64,000 nucleotides of DNA from Candidatus Denitrolinea symbiosum (GTDB lineage: Bacteria > Chloroflexota > Anaerolineae > Anaerolineales > Villigracilaceae), in the NCBI GenBank assembly GCA_017312345.1, contig BLAA01000003.1:62001-126000 (forward strand). The letters run 5' to 3'. The notes under the pieces were generated by a model. It was not told the DNA's origin and did no database searches. It saw nothing but the letters and a program-made list of their open reading frames with translations. Below are positions 50,337 through 59,295 of this stretch, piece by piece. Position 1 is the first letter of the stretch. The number at the start of each line of letters is the position of its first letter. A program made the position numbers and the translations under genes.

Positions 50337-50678
50337 ATGATCTCCCCCACACTGAAATTGGAACTCAGCCAATTGGAAGCGGACTTCTGCTCGGCGCTTT
50401 CCGATCCCACACGCCTGCTCATCCTTTACGCGCTGGGCGAAGGCGCGCGCAACGTCAACGATCTGGCCGGCGAACTCGCCATTCCCCAGCCCACCGCGTC
50501 GAGACATCTCAAAGTCCTGCGCGACCGAGGGCTGGTGTGGACCACCCGGCAAGGCACAAGCGTCACCTATCAACTGGCCGACGCGCGCATATTGGAAGCC
50601 ATAGACCTGCTCCGCAAGATCATGGGCGAACGGCTCGCCTACCGCGCAGGTTTGGTGGAAGAAACGATCGCCGAATAA
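50337..50678 (+). CDS. ArsR family transcriptional regulator
   Basis: 113 aa. Winged helix with DPTRLLILYALGEGARNVNDLAGELAIPQPTASRHLKVLRDRGLVWTTRQGTSVTYQL. There is only one Cys, near residue 18 (DFCSALSD), so it is not a classic metal sensor; sulfur-sensing ArsR proteins of the SqrR/BigR type use other Cys pairs that are also absent. It heads the sulfur-respiration cluster and is its likely regulator. Confidence 0.88.
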   Translation: MISPTLKLELSQLEADFCSALSDPTRLLILYALGEGARNVNDLAGELAIPQPTASRHLKVLRDRGLVWTTRQGTSVTYQLADARILEAIDLLRKIMGERLAYRAGLVEETIAE

Positions 50679-50715
50679 ATTTCAGTCAACAAGACTCTTT
50701 GGATGGAGAATGAAT

Positions 50716-51549
50716 ATGCAACCTAAGAAAGCCGCTCTCTACTTTCTTTTTGCCGGGCTGGCGTTGGTTCTAGCCGCCAGCGTGTACCTGGCAACCGCCA
50801 CCCCCGTCAGCGCGCAATGCGGCTCGCAGGCTTCCTCCTGCAAGAACTGCCACGAAGTACAGGGACAGGATCCCGTCAACGCGGACGGGACGGGCTGGCA
50901 CCAGTCGCACGCGTTTGGCGATTTCTGCTACATCTGCCACGCGGGGAATAATCAGGCAAAAGACAAAGCCGCCGCGCACGAGGGGATGGTGGCTCCGCTT
51001 TCGGACGTGAAGGCGGCCTGCCAGCAATGTCACGTGGCGGATCTGGACGCGCGCGCGAAGGTCTACGCGGACGCGCTGGGGGTGACGATCGGCTCGGGGT
51101 CCGGCGCGCCCGCTGCGGGGTCGTCGGACGCGGCGCCGCCCGTCAGCGCGGAGTCGGCTCCCGCGTCGGCGGCGGCGTCGAATCAATGCAATGAGATCGT
51201 CGTGGACGATCCGAACGCGGTCAACTACAAAGAGAACTACGACGCCATCGTGCTGGGCAAGAAGCCGGTCAATTGGGGCAACATGATCCTGCTGGGCATG
51301 ATCGGTTTGCTGGCGGTCGGCGGCGGCGGGTACGTGATCACGCGCGAGAAACTGGTCAAGGTGAAGTTCGGCGATACGCGCACAGTGGACGAGGAGTATC
51401 CCGCCGACGTGGTGGAGATGCTGCCGAAGATCGCGGGGCTGAAGGCGGGCGCGCGCAAGTCGCTGCGCAACGTGCTGGATAGCAGGAAAGCCGACAAGGT
51501 GCTCGACCTGATTGAAGCGGTCACCGCAAAAGACGAGGAGGAACGATGA
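50716..51549 (+). CDS. membrane-anchored tri-haem cytochrome c
   Basis: 277 aa. Signal peptide, three CxxCH haem sites (CKNCH, CYICH, CQQCH), a Gly/Ala/Ser/Pro-rich linker, one membrane helix (NMILLGMIGLLAVGGGGYVIT) and a cytoplasmic tail of about 65 residues. I take the second Met, which has GGAG 7 bp upstream. It overlaps the YeeE/YedE gene by 4 bp, so it is co-translated with the transporter; it could pass electrons to or from exported sulfur compounds. Confidence 0.85.
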   Translation: MQPKKAALYFLFAGLALVLAASVYLATATPVSAQCGSQASSCKNCHEVQGQDPVNADGTGWHQSHAFGDFCYICHAGNNQAKDKAAAHEGMVAPLSDVKAACQQCHVADLDARAKVYADALGVTIGSGSGAPAAGSSDAAPPVSAESAPASAAASNQCNEIVVDDPNAVNYKENYDAIVLGKKPVNWGNMILLGMIGLLAVGGGGYVITREKLVKVKFGDTRTVDEEYPADVVEMLPKIAGLKAGARKSLRNVLDSRKADKVLDLIEAVTAKDEEER

Positions 51550-52091
51550 AATTCATCCTGGATTACATCCGCAAGGAAGAGTGGTCGCCGTATGTGGGGG
51601 GCGTGTTGCTGGGACTGGTGGGCATCGGCGCGGTCTGGGCCAGCGACAGCCTGCTGGGCGCGTCGGGCGCGTTCGAGAATTTGGCGGGCATGATCGGCAA
51701 GTGGGTCGCGCCCGCGGCGTTCGACAACATGTACTTCAACTTCATCATGCCGCCGGGCATCACCTGGGGCGTGTGGCTGTTGATCGGCGTGTTCTTTGGC
51801 GGGATGATCGGCGCGGCCACCAGCGGCACGCTGTTGTGGGGCAAGAAGGGCGCGGCGAACTCGGACGCGCAGTGGAAACGCATCTTCGGTCCGCAGGCGT
51901 GGAAGCGCTGGGCGCTGGCGTTCGTCGGCGCGATCATCCTGGAATACGCGGCGGGTATCGCGGGCGGCTGTACCAGCGGACTCGCCATCTCGGGCGGCAT
52001 GTTGCTGGCTCCGGCGGCGTTCCTGTTCATCATGGGCATGTTCGCTTCGGGCATCGTCACCGCCCTGATCGTCTACCGGAAAAATTATTAG
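51546..52091 (+). CDS. YeeE/YedE (TsuA-like) sulfur transporter, half 1
   Basis: 181 aa, about five membrane segments. The signature GIAGGCTSGLAISGGMLL holds the conserved Cys that handles thiosulfate or a related sulfur species in the YeeE/YedE family. The next gene encodes the matching second half, as in two-gene versions of this transporter. Confidence 0.87.
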   Translation: MKFILDYIRKEEWSPYVGGVLLGLVGIGAVWASDSLLGASGAFENLAGMIGKWVAPAAFDNMYFNFIMPPGITWGVWLLIGVFFGGMIGAATSGTLLWGKKGAANSDAQWKRIFGPQAWKRWALAFVGAIILEYAAGIAGGCTSGLAISGGMLLAPAAFLFIMGMFASGIVTALIVYRKNY

Positions 52092-52100
52092 GAGGCTCGC

Positions 52101-52655
52101 ATGGCATCCATCGTTCTCCCCCTGGTCTTCGGCGTCTTCTTCGGCTTCGCGCTGAACAAGGCCGGCCTGACCAAATACAACAAGATCGTGAACGTCTTCC
52201 GCTTCACCGACCTGGCGGTGTTGAAATTTATGATGACCGCGCTGGTCGTCGCGATGATCGGGTTGTACGGTCTGCGCGGACTGGGCCTGATCGAGTTCCC
52301 GAACGTCCCCTCGACCTATATCGTCGGCAATCTGATTGGAGGGCTGATCTTCGGCGTGGGCATGGCGCTCACCGGTTACTGACCAGGCACTTGCGCCGCC
52401 GGTGGCGGCGAAGGCAAACTCGATTATCTCATCCCCGGTCTGCTCGGCTTTTTGACTGGCGCCGTGATCTACGGCCTGACTTACCAGCAGGTGTTTCCGC
52501 AAATCTCCGCCTTGGCGAATCACGGCAACGCGGTCATCCCCGAACTGTGGAACGTCAGTCCCTTCCTGTTCATCCTGCTCTTCTCGCTGATCTCCCTCCT
52601 GTTGTTCTACCTGATCGACCGCGCGGGATGGCAGCGGAAGGACAGTGAGCAGTGA
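52101..52655 (+). CDS. YeeE/YedE sulfur transporter, half 2, probable selenoprotein with in-frame UGA
   Basis: 184 codons with one in-frame TGA at 52380-52382. The reading frame before it (93 aa ending GMALTGY) and after it (PGTCAAGGGEGKLDYLIPG, then a membrane helix and a tail ending KDSEQ) together make one YeeE/YedE half of normal length. The TGA falls at the Cys of the family motif GxCPG. A hairpin with a GGU loop follows at the fdhF-like distance. I therefore read the TGA as selenocysteine. Alternatives are a nonsense mutation or a sequencing error, both less likely because the codon is at the functional Cys and the frame continues. AGGAGG precedes the ATG. Automatic callers would give two fragments, 52101-52382 and 52452-52655. 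Confidence 0.85.
52390..52414 (+). promoter_or_regulatory. bacterial SECIS-like hairpin
   Basis: CGCCGCC (52394-52400), loop GGT (52401-52403), GGCGGCG (52404-52410), extended by three more pairs across one mismatch to 52390/52414. Eighteen nt separate the UGA from the GGU loop, the same as in E. coli fdhF. It lies within the coding sequence, as bacterial SECIS elements do. Confidence 0.75.
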
Positions 52656-52684
52656 TCAGTAAACAGTAAACAGTGAGCAGTAAG
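52643..52684. repeat. 7-bp tandem array after the YeeE/YedE gene
   Basis: Six perfect-phase units: CAGTGAG, CAGTGAT, CAGTAAA, CAGTAAA, CAGTGAG, CAGTAAG. It overlaps the last codons of the transporter gene. Confidence 0.88.
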
Positions 52685-52717
52685 CAAGTTATCGGTGATG
52701 AAACACTGGAGTGATCT

Positions 52718-54895
52718 ATGACACAAACGATCTCACGAAGAGATTTTCTGAAACTGGGCGCGGCGGGCGCGGGCGCGCTGGCGCTCGGATCCATGCTCCC
52801 GCCGAAAGTGGCACAGGCGGCGCGCGCCAACGGGCAATTGGACGCGGGCGGCAACGGCTACGTCCACAGCACGTGCGAGATGTGCGTCTGGCGCTGCGGC
52901 TTGATCGCCAAAGTGGTGGACGGGCGCGTCGTCAAACTGGACGGCAACCCCGAGCATCCGCACTCGCGCGGGAAACTCTGTCCACGCGGGCAGTCGGGGC
53001 TGATGAACACCTACGACCCCGACCGCGTGCTGACTCCGCTCGTGCGGATGGGCAAGCGCGGCGAGGGGCTGTTCCGCAAGGCGTCGTGGGACGAAGCGCT
53101 GGACATCGTCGCCTCGAACATGCTCAAGATCAAGGAGAAGTACGGCCCCGAGGCGATGGTCTTTTCGTCCACGCACAATTTGAGTCAGGTGCAGTTCGAG
53201 AATCTGCTGTACGCCTTCGGTTCGCCGAACTACGGCACGCAGCGCAGCCTGTGCTTCAACGCCATGATTACCGCCTTTCTGCTGACGTACGGCATCGAGG
53301 AACCGTCGCGGAAATATGATGACGTTGAGTTCATCCTGATGGTGGGACGCAACATGATGGAAGCCATCTCGACCTCCGAGACGGGCGAACTGGCGCACGC
53401 CCTCGACCGCGGCGCGAAACTGGTCTATCTCGACCCGCGCTACACCAAGACCGCCTCCAAAGCCACCGAGTGGATTCCGATCCGCCCAGGCACAGACTCG
53501 GCTTTCCTGCTGGCGATGATCAATGTCATCGTCTCGAACGAACTGGCGGACTGCGACTTCGTCAAGCAGTACGTCGTCGGCTGTGACGGCATCCAGGCTG
53601 AGATGCGGAAGTACACCCCGGCCTGGGCGGAGAAGATCACGGGCGTCCCCGCGGCGACCATCGAACGCATCGCCCGCGAATATGCCGCCGCCAAACACAA
53701 CGCGCTGGCGCATCCCGGCTGGCGGACGTCCAACTTCGTCAACTCCTTCCAGACCGAGCGCGCCATCGCCACACTGAACGCGTTGAGCGGCAACGTGCTG
53801 ACCCCCGGCGGATGTCTTTCTGCAGAGGTGGCGGCGGAGGGCGCCGGACTGGGCATGCCGAAACAGCCGCCCTATCCGCGCGTGTCCGCTTTGCGGCTGG
53901 ACGGCGTCTCGTGGAAATATCCGCTCGTGCCGTTGAAGTTGGGCGTCTTCCAGGAACTGCGCGACGCCATCATCACCGGCGAACCGTACCAGGCGCACGG
54001 CTGGTTCATCTCGCGGCAGAATCCGATCCAATCCCTGCCCGACCGCAACAAAACCCTGCAAGCCTTCGGCAAGATGGACTTCATCGCCACCGTAGACATC
54101 ATCATGAACGACACGGCCTGGTTCTCGGACGTGGTCCTGCCCGAAGCCTCGTACCTTGAACGCTACGACCCGCTCCTGCCCGTGGACGGCAAAGCCTACA
54201 TCCGCCAGCCCGTCGTCGAGCCGCAGGGCGAAGCCAGGTCCGCGCTGTGGATCTACAAACAGCTGGGCGAGCGTCTCGGGCTGGGCGATTTCTTCCAATA
54301 CGAAGACGAAGAAGATTACATCCGCCAGCAATTGAAGCCTTTGCGCGTCAGCCTCGAGGAAGTGAAGGAAAAAGGCTACGCGGAAATGCCGGAAGAACCC
54401 AAAGGCGAGATTACCTTCAACACGCCCTCGGGCAAGATCGAAGTCTATTCCGAGACGCTGAAGAAGGCGGGCTTCTCGCCCTGGCCCACCTGGGAGGAAC
54501 CTCCCGCGCCGAAGGAAGGCGAGTTCTACCTGCTGACCGGCAAGGTGGCGCAACAGACGCAGTTCGGCACGCAGAACAACCAGTTGCTGCACAAATATTC
54601 CGACGAGCCGCGCCTGTGGATGAACGCCAAAGTCGCCGCGCAAAACGGCTTGCAGGACGGCGACTGGGTGGAGGTCGTCAGCGAAGTCGGCAAGGTCTAC
54701 ATTCCCCTACTCGCCACCGAAGCCATCCGCCCCGACTGCGTATACCTGACCCCGGGCTACGGTCACCTCTCGAAAGGGCTGACCACCGCCCACGGCGTCG
54801 GCGCGAGCGATTCGGCGCTGCACGTCACCTACACCGACCCGGTCAGCGGCGGGCAGGCACTCAGCCAGACCTTCGTCACGGTGAACAAGGCTTAG
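52718..54895 (+). CDS. molybdopterin oxidoreductase, polysulfide/thiosulfate reductase type (PsrA/PhsA-like)
   Basis: 725 aa. TAT signal (SRRDFLK), then an N-terminal [4Fe-4S] site (C53, C56, C60, C88) and the molybdopterin core. The likely Mo ligand is C179 in YGTQRSLCFN. The GRNMMEAISTSETGELAHAL, VYLDPRYTKTASKAT and C-terminal LTGKVAQQTQFGTQNN blocks are typical of the DMSO reductase superfamily. With an FeS and an NrfD subunit downstream it forms an exported three-subunit reductase for a sulfur compound; the exact substrate cannot be told. Confidence 0.88.
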   Translation: MTQTISRRDFLKLGAAGAGALALGSMLPPKVAQAARANGQLDAGGNGYVHSTCEMCVWRCGLIAKVVDGRVVKLDGNPEHPHSRGKLCPRGQSGLMNTYDPDRVLTPLVRMGKRGEGLFRKASWDEALDIVASNMLKIKEKYGPEAMVFSSTHNLSQVQFENLLYAFGSPNYGTQRSLCFNAMITAFLLTYGIEEPSRKYDDVEFILMVGRNMMEAISTSETGELAHALDRGAKLVYLDPRYTKTASKATEWIPIRPGTDSAFLLAMINVIVSNELADCDFVKQYVVGCDGIQAEMRKYTPAWAEKITGVPAATIERIAREYAAAKHNALAHPGWRTSNFVNSFQTERAIATLNALSGNVLTPGGCLSAEVAAEGAGLGMPKQPPYPRVSALRLDGVSWKYPLVPLKLGVFQELRDAIITGEPYQAHGWFISRQNPIQSLPDRNKTLQAFGKMDFIATVDIIMNDTAWFSDVVLPEASYLERYDPLLPVDGKAYIRQPVVEPQGEARSALWIYKQLGERLGLGDFFQYEDEEDYIRQQLKPLRVSLEEVKEKGYAEMPEEPKGEITFNTPSGKIEVYSETLKKAGFSPWPTWEEPPAPKEGEFYLLTGKVAQQTQFGTQNNQLLHKYSDEPRLWMNAKVAAQNGLQDGDWVEVVSEVGKVYIPLLATEAIRPDCVYLTPGYGHLSKGLTTAHGVGASDSALHVTYTDPVSGGQALSQTFVTVNKA

Positions 54896-54904
54896 AGGTG
54901 AATT

Positions 54905-55690
54905 ATGACTGACATCAAACATCACGCGTATCTCTTCGACGCCACGCGCTGTATTGACTGCCGCGCCTGCATGGTGGCTTGCAGTGTGGAAAACAACATC
55001 CCGATGAACAAGACCCGCATCTGGGTGGCGGGGCTGGGCGTGAAGGGCGAATTCCCCAATTTGCAGCGCAGTACGATGGTCTATCACTGTATGCACTGCG
55101 CGCATCCCGACTGCATGTCGGCTTGTCCGGTCGGCGCGTACACCAAAGCCGAAGACGGACCCGTCACCTATAATCCCGACAAGTGCATCGGCTGCCGCTA
55201 CTGCATGAACGCCTGTCCGTTTGGCGTGCCGCACTTCGATTACGACAAAGGCTTGATTGACGGCGCCTTCATTGACAAATGCACCTTCTGCCCGCAGCGC
55301 ATCTACAACGGACAGGAACCCGCCTGCGTGCAGACCTGTCCCACCGACGCGCTCGAATATGGCGACCGCGACGAACTGATCAAGCGCGCGCACGAACGCA
55401 TCGCCGCGCACCCCGGGCGTTACATTGACCACGTCTACGGCGAGTTCGAAAACGGCGGCACGTCCTATCTGATTCTCTCGCATGTGCCGTTCGAGCAATT
55501 GGGTCTGCCCACCCTGCCCGAGACGCCCATCAACGAGGTCAGCGAAAAGGTGATGGCGATGACCATTCCCTTCGCGCTTGGTTGGGGCACGGTGTTGACC
55601 GCCGTCAGCGCGGGCGCGGCGCTGTATGAGAAAAAGAAGAACGGGAAAGCCGCGGAAGAGAAAGCGGAGCCGGCGGAGACATCCAAATGA
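54905..55690 (+). CDS. four-cluster ferredoxin subunit, PsrB-like
   Basis: 261 aa. Four [4Fe-4S] motifs: CIDCRACMVAC, CMHCAHPDCMSACP, CIGCRYCMNACPFG and CTFC with CVQTCP (16 Cys). A C-terminal hydrophobic stretch (GTVLTAVSAGAALYEKKK) may anchor it. It links the molybdoenzyme to the membrane subunit encoded next (ATGA overlap). Confidence 0.93.
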   Translation: MTDIKHHAYLFDATRCIDCRACMVACSVENNIPMNKTRIWVAGLGVKGEFPNLQRSTMVYHCMHCAHPDCMSACPVGAYTKAEDGPVTYNPDKCIGCRYCMNACPFGVPHFDYDKGLIDGAFIDKCTFCPQRIYNGQEPACVQTCPTDALEYGDRDELIKRAHERIAAHPGRYIDHVYGEFENGGTSYLILSHVPFEQLGLPTLPETPINEVSEKVMAMTIPFALGWGTVLTAVSAGAALYEKKKNGKAAEEKAEPAETSK

Positions 55691-56871
55691 AGCTCAATCT
55701 CACCCTCCCAAAGTTCCTCCGCATCGGGACTCTCCCGCTCGTCCTGATCGTCCTGGCGGCAATCGCCTTCGTCGTGGCGATGGCGCGCTACGCCTACGGC
55801 ATCGGCGTCATCAGCGACCTGAGCTATTCCTACCCCTGGGGCTTCTGGATCAGCTTTGACCTGTTCACGGGCGTGGTCATCTCCAGCGGCGGCTTCCTCA
55901 TGGCTGGCACGGTGTACATCCTGCGCATCAAGGAATTTCAACCGCTGCTGCGCCCCGCCGTGTTGACCGCCTTGCTCGGCTACATCATGGTCGCCGTCGC
56001 CCTGCTGGTGGACCTCGGCCAGCCGCTGCGCATCTGGTACATGATGATCTATTGGAATCACACCAGCGTGCTGCTCGAGATCGGCATCTGCGTGATGAGT
56101 TACCTGACCGTGCTGGCGATTGAGTTCGCGCCTGTTGTGATGGAGCGTTTCCCCAAACTGCACAAAGCGGCGCATTTCATCCACAAGTTCATCATGCCGT
56201 TTGTGATCCTCGGCGTCGTGCTTTCCACGTTACACCAATCCTCGCTCGGCTCGCTGCTCCTTATCCAGCCGCAGAAACTCCATCCGCTCTGGTGGACTCC
56301 CATCCTGCCGATCCTGTTCTTCGCTTCCGCCATCGCGGTCGGGCTGGCGATGATCATCCTCGAATCCTCGCTCAGTTCACGCTACTTCCAGCGCGGTCTC
56401 GAAATGCACCTGCTGGCGAAACTCGCCAAAGCGATTCCCGTGGTTCTGGTCGTCTACGCCCTCATCAAATTCGGCGACTTGATCGTCGCGGGCGACCTCG
56501 GCTATCTCTTCACCAGCGGTTGGATGAGCGTCCTCTTCTGGGCGGAGATTCTCGTTGGCGTGGTCTTCCCGATCGTCTGGTTCTCCGTCGAAAAGAATCG
56601 CGTCAATCCCAACGCCCTGTTGACGGGCGCGGTCGTGACCCTGCTCGGCTTGATCCTCAACCGCTTCAACGTCAGCTGGTTCGCGGTCAAACACCCCGAC
56701 CCGCTGTTCTACCTCCCGACCTTCATGGGCAACGTCAAATACTTCCCGACCCTGCCCGAAGTCGCCGTCTCCATCGGCATCTTCTCGGCGGGCATCCTGG
56801 CCTTCGGGCTGATCGCCAAATATTTCCCCGTCTTCGAAGACGAGGGCCACGCAGCCCACGCGGGAGATTGA
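55687..56871 (+). CDS. NrfD/HybB-type quinone-linked membrane subunit
   Basis: 394 aa, ten membrane helices. SYPWGFWISFDLFTGVVISSGGF and LHQSSLGSLLLIQPQKLHPLWWTPILP are typical of HybB/NrfD proteins. It exchanges electrons between menaquinol and the FeS subunit. Confidence 0.9.
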   Translation: MKLNLTLPKFLRIGTLPLVLIVLAAIAFVVAMARYAYGIGVISDLSYSYPWGFWISFDLFTGVVISSGGFLMAGTVYILRIKEFQPLLRPAVLTALLGYIMVAVALLVDLGQPLRIWYMMIYWNHTSVLLEIGICVMSYLTVLAIEFAPVVMERFPKLHKAAHFIHKFIMPFVILGVVLSTLHQSSLGSLLLIQPQKLHPLWWTPILPILFFASAIAVGLAMIILESSLSSRYFQRGLEMHLLAKLAKAIPVVLVVYALIKFGDLIVAGDLGYLFTSGWMSVLFWAEILVGVVFPIVWFSVEKNRVNPNALLTGAVVTLLGLILNRFNVSWFAVKHPDPLFYLPTFMGNVKYFPTLPEVAVSIGIFSAGILAFGLIAKYFPVFEDEGHAAHAGD

Positions 56872-56883
56872 CCCGAGTCCGCA

Positions 56884-57023
56884 GTTTGAAGGTTGAAAGT
56901 TCAGGTTACAATTCACGGGTTACGCAAAGCGTCTCCGCAATACGTAACCCGTGATTGTTTAACACCACATCTTTAACCCACAATATGTAACTTGTAACTT
57001 GTAACCTGTAACCTGTAACTTGC
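56884..57023. repeat. 7-bp tandem array and palindrome between NrfD and cytochrome b genes
   Basis: A degenerate 7-bp array (GTTTGAA, GGTTGAA, AGTTCAG, GTTACAA ...) ends in a clean block AACTTGT, AACTTGT, AACCTGT, AACCTGT, AACTTGC at 56989-57023. Inside it an 11-bp inverted repeat CACGGGTTACG / CGTAACCCGTG (56914-56924 and 56943-56953) is followed by ATTGTTT and could act as a weak terminator. Confidence 0.8.
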
Positions 57024-57027
57024 ATCC

Positions 57028-58050
57028 ATGCGCCCGTCCTTCTTCCATCACCTGCACCCGCCCACCATCCCCGCCGCGCAAGCGCGCTGGCGTCACACTT
57101 TGGGCGCGGGCGGGACCGCCGTCTTCCTCCTGCTCATCCTCGGCGTGACGGGCATCCTGGAGATGTTCTACTACATCCCGAATCCAGAGGAAGCCGCGCT
57201 CTCGGTGCAGACCATCACCTATCACGTCCCCTTCGGCGGATTCGTCCGCAACCTGCATTATTGGTCGGCGCAATTGCTGATCATCGTTTCGGCAATCCAC
57301 CTTTTGCGCGTCATCTTCACCGCCGTCTACGCCCCCCCGCGCCGCTTCAACTACCTGCTCGGGTTGGCGCTTTTCGTCCTCGCCATCATGCTCGATTTCA
57401 CGGGCTACATCCTGCGCTGGGACGTGGACATCTGCTGGCCCCTCACCACTGGGACCAACCTGCTCAAGACGATCCCGCTCATCGGCGGCTTTCTCTTTCG
57501 CCTCGCCATCGGCGGAGGAGAAGCCTGCCAGACCGCCCTGACTCGCTTTTACACCTGGCATCTCTTCGGCTTGACCGTCCCCATCGTCGTCCTCGGCGTC
57601 TGGCACATTTTCCGCGTCCGCCGCGACGGGGGGATTGCCGCGCCGCCCGCTAATCTGTTCCTCCGCCGCGCCCGCGTCCCGCGCAACGAACTCGTCCGCC
57701 GCGAAGTTTTGACGATGTTCGCGGTCGGCATCCCGCTGATCCTGCTCGCCGCGCTCGTCCCCGCGCCGATCGCCCCCGCCATGACTGGCGTTCCCAGTCC
57801 CACCGACGAGGCGCGCGCGCCGTGGTTCTTCCTGTGGGTGCAGGAAATGCTCAAATGGGGCGACCCGTTCATCTTCGGCGTGCTGATCCCGCTTGGCATT
57901 CTCGCCGTCCTCGCCCTCGTCCCGTATGTTTTTCCCCAACCCGCCGACCAGGACATTGGCCGCTGGTTTCCGAAATCCAACCGCCTGGCGCAGAGCGTCG
58001 TCGCGCTCATCGGCCTTTTCATTCTCATCCTCACACTCGCAAATCGATAA
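57028..58050 (+). CDS. cytochrome b (bc1/b6f type)
   Basis: 340 aa. Two His pairs for haem b are present in the first four helices (HYWSAQLLIIVSAIHLLR and FYTWHLFGLTVPIVVLGVWHIFR); three more helices follow, so the protein is a short b6-plus-subunit-IV form. It oxidises menaquinol together with the Rieske and multihaem proteins encoded next. No ribosome site is visible; a 7-bp repeat array ends 4 bp before the ATG. Confidence 0.9.
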   Translation: MRPSFFHHLHPPTIPAAQARWRHTLGAGGTAVFLLLILGVTGILEMFYYIPNPEEAALSVQTITYHVPFGGFVRNLHYWSAQLLIIVSAIHLLRVIFTAVYAPPRRFNYLLGLALFVLAIMLDFTGYILRWDVDICWPLTTGTNLLKTIPLIGGFLFRLAIGGGEACQTALTRFYTWHLFGLTVPIVVLGVWHIFRVRRDGGIAAPPANLFLRRARVPRNELVRREVLTMFAVGIPLILLAALVPAPIAPAMTGVPSPTDEARAPWFFLWVQEMLKWGDPFIFGVLIPLGILAVLALVPYVFPQPADQDIGRWFPKSNRLAQSVVALIGLFILILTLANR

Positions 58051-58083
58051 CCACCATTACCCAATTACCAATTACCATCTCCC
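58049..58083. repeat. 7-bp tandem array between cytochrome genes
   Basis: Units AACCACC, ATTACCC, AATTACC, AATTACC, ATCTCCC fill the 35-bp gap between the cytochrome b stop and the multihaem ATG. Confidence 0.8.
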
Positions 58084-58085
58084 CC

Positions 58086-59294
58086 ATGCGCCGCCTCCTC
58101 GCTCTCGCCTCCTTTCTCCTGCTCCTCGCCCTGCTCTTCGTCTGGCTGTGGGAATCTCGCCAGCCCAAAGCGGTTGAACTGATCCCCGTCATTTCAGGTC
58201 AGCCCGAATACTGCCTGACCTGTCACGCGGACTTGCCCGAGATCAGCGCCTCGCACCCGATTAAGACTTTCGGCTGTGTCAGTTGTCACGGCGGGGAGCG
58301 ACTCGCCCTCGACGCGGACCTGGCGCACAGTTCCATGCGCGGGGGCGCGAACCCATCCGATTTGAGCGTCGTCGAAGCCTCGTGCGGCGGAAGCGCCTGT
58401 CACAGCGGCAGCGAAGCGGACCAGCGCGACCACATCCAGCGCGTGACAACCAGCATCCAATCCACCTACGCGGGCGCGATTGCCAGCATCCGCTACACCT
58501 TCGGCGCGCAACCGAGTTTGACTCCAATCTTCGGAATCTACGCCGTGACCGACGAGGACTCGAAAACGGGCATCACGTCGCTGCTGGCGTTTGACCCGTC
58601 GCGCGAGACCAACCCGTCCATCAAAAAATTCGCCGAGAACTGTTTGACCTGTCACATCAACGCCGCGCCGCGCGAAGGCGAAGCCTATGCCCGTCAAACC
58701 GGCTGCGCCGCTTGTCATTCCATCGGGGAACATAAATTGTCAACCGCCATCCCCTACACCCAGTGCAACGCCTGTCACAACCGCGGCAACTACGACCTGC
58801 GCGCGATGACCTTCGTCGAGCGCGCCGATCATCCGACAAAACGCGTCGAAGATTACTACCAGCCAATCGCCCAGTTCACCCGCTGCGAATACACCCTCGA
58901 CTGCGTGGACTGTCACACCCGCGCCGAGGCCATGGGCGACGGCGACCTGCACGCCAGCCAGAAGGACGTCCAATACACTCAATGCAAAACCTGCCACGGC
59001 ACGTTGACCGAGTTGCCGCTGACCAAAACCCTGACCGACCCGAACGACATCGCGTTTCGGATGGCTCAACTGAATCCCATCGTCAACCTTCAACTGGGCG
59101 ACACGATTCTCGTCACCGAAAAAGGCGAGCCGCTCTGGAACACGCGCGTCCTCCCCGACGGAACCTACGAAATGATCGGCAAAGCGACCAGCCAGTATTT
59201 CACCTTCCGCCCCGTGATGGGCAGCGGCTGCACTCAAAACGGCGCCGACCAATCCTCGTCGTACTGCCACGAGTGCCACGCGGTGGAGCGCTGA
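58086..59294 (+). CDS. multihaem cytochrome c with nine predicted haem sites
   Basis: 402 aa. One N-terminal membrane helix, then eight CxxCH sites (CLTCH, CVSCH, CLTCH, CAACH, CNACH, CVDCH, CKTCH, CHECH) and one CX4CH (CGGSACH). The Met at 58086 begins a proper membrane anchor, while the frame upstream is antisense-like. It lies between cytochrome b and Rieske genes, so it takes the place of cytochrome c1 and carries electrons outward, perhaps to the sulfur-compound reductase. Confidence 0.88.
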   Translation: MRRLLALASFLLLLALLFVWLWESRQPKAVELIPVISGQPEYCLTCHADLPEISASHPIKTFGCVSCHGGERLALDADLAHSSMRGGANPSDLSVVEASCGGSACHSGSEADQRDHIQRVTTSIQSTYAGAIASIRYTFGAQPSLTPIFGIYAVTDEDSKTGITSLLAFDPSRETNPSIKKFAENCLTCHINAAPREGEAYARQTGCAACHSIGEHKLSTAIPYTQCNACHNRGNYDLRAMTFVERADHPTKRVEDYYQPIAQFTRCEYTLDCVDCHTRAEAMGDGDLHASQKDVQYTQCKTCHGTLTELPLTKTLTDPNDIAFRMAQLNPIVNLQLGDTILVTEKGEPLWNTRVLPDGTYEMIGKATSQYFTFRPVMGSGCTQNGADQSSSYCHECHAVER

Positions 59295-59295
59295 C

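Noticed and set aside
52380..52382. UGA as a reassigned sense codon for the whole genome
   Set aside because: Many clear genes here (for example atpD's neighbours, hydrogenase genes, thiQ) end with TGA, often in ATGA overlaps.
52452..52655. Separate short membrane ORF after the YeeE/YedE gene
   Set aside because: It is in the same frame as the upstream gene and starts with a weak TTG; it is better explained as the part of the same gene after the UGA codon.
56884..57023. CRISPR array
   Set aside because: The unit is only 7 bp with no spacers and no cas genes nearby.
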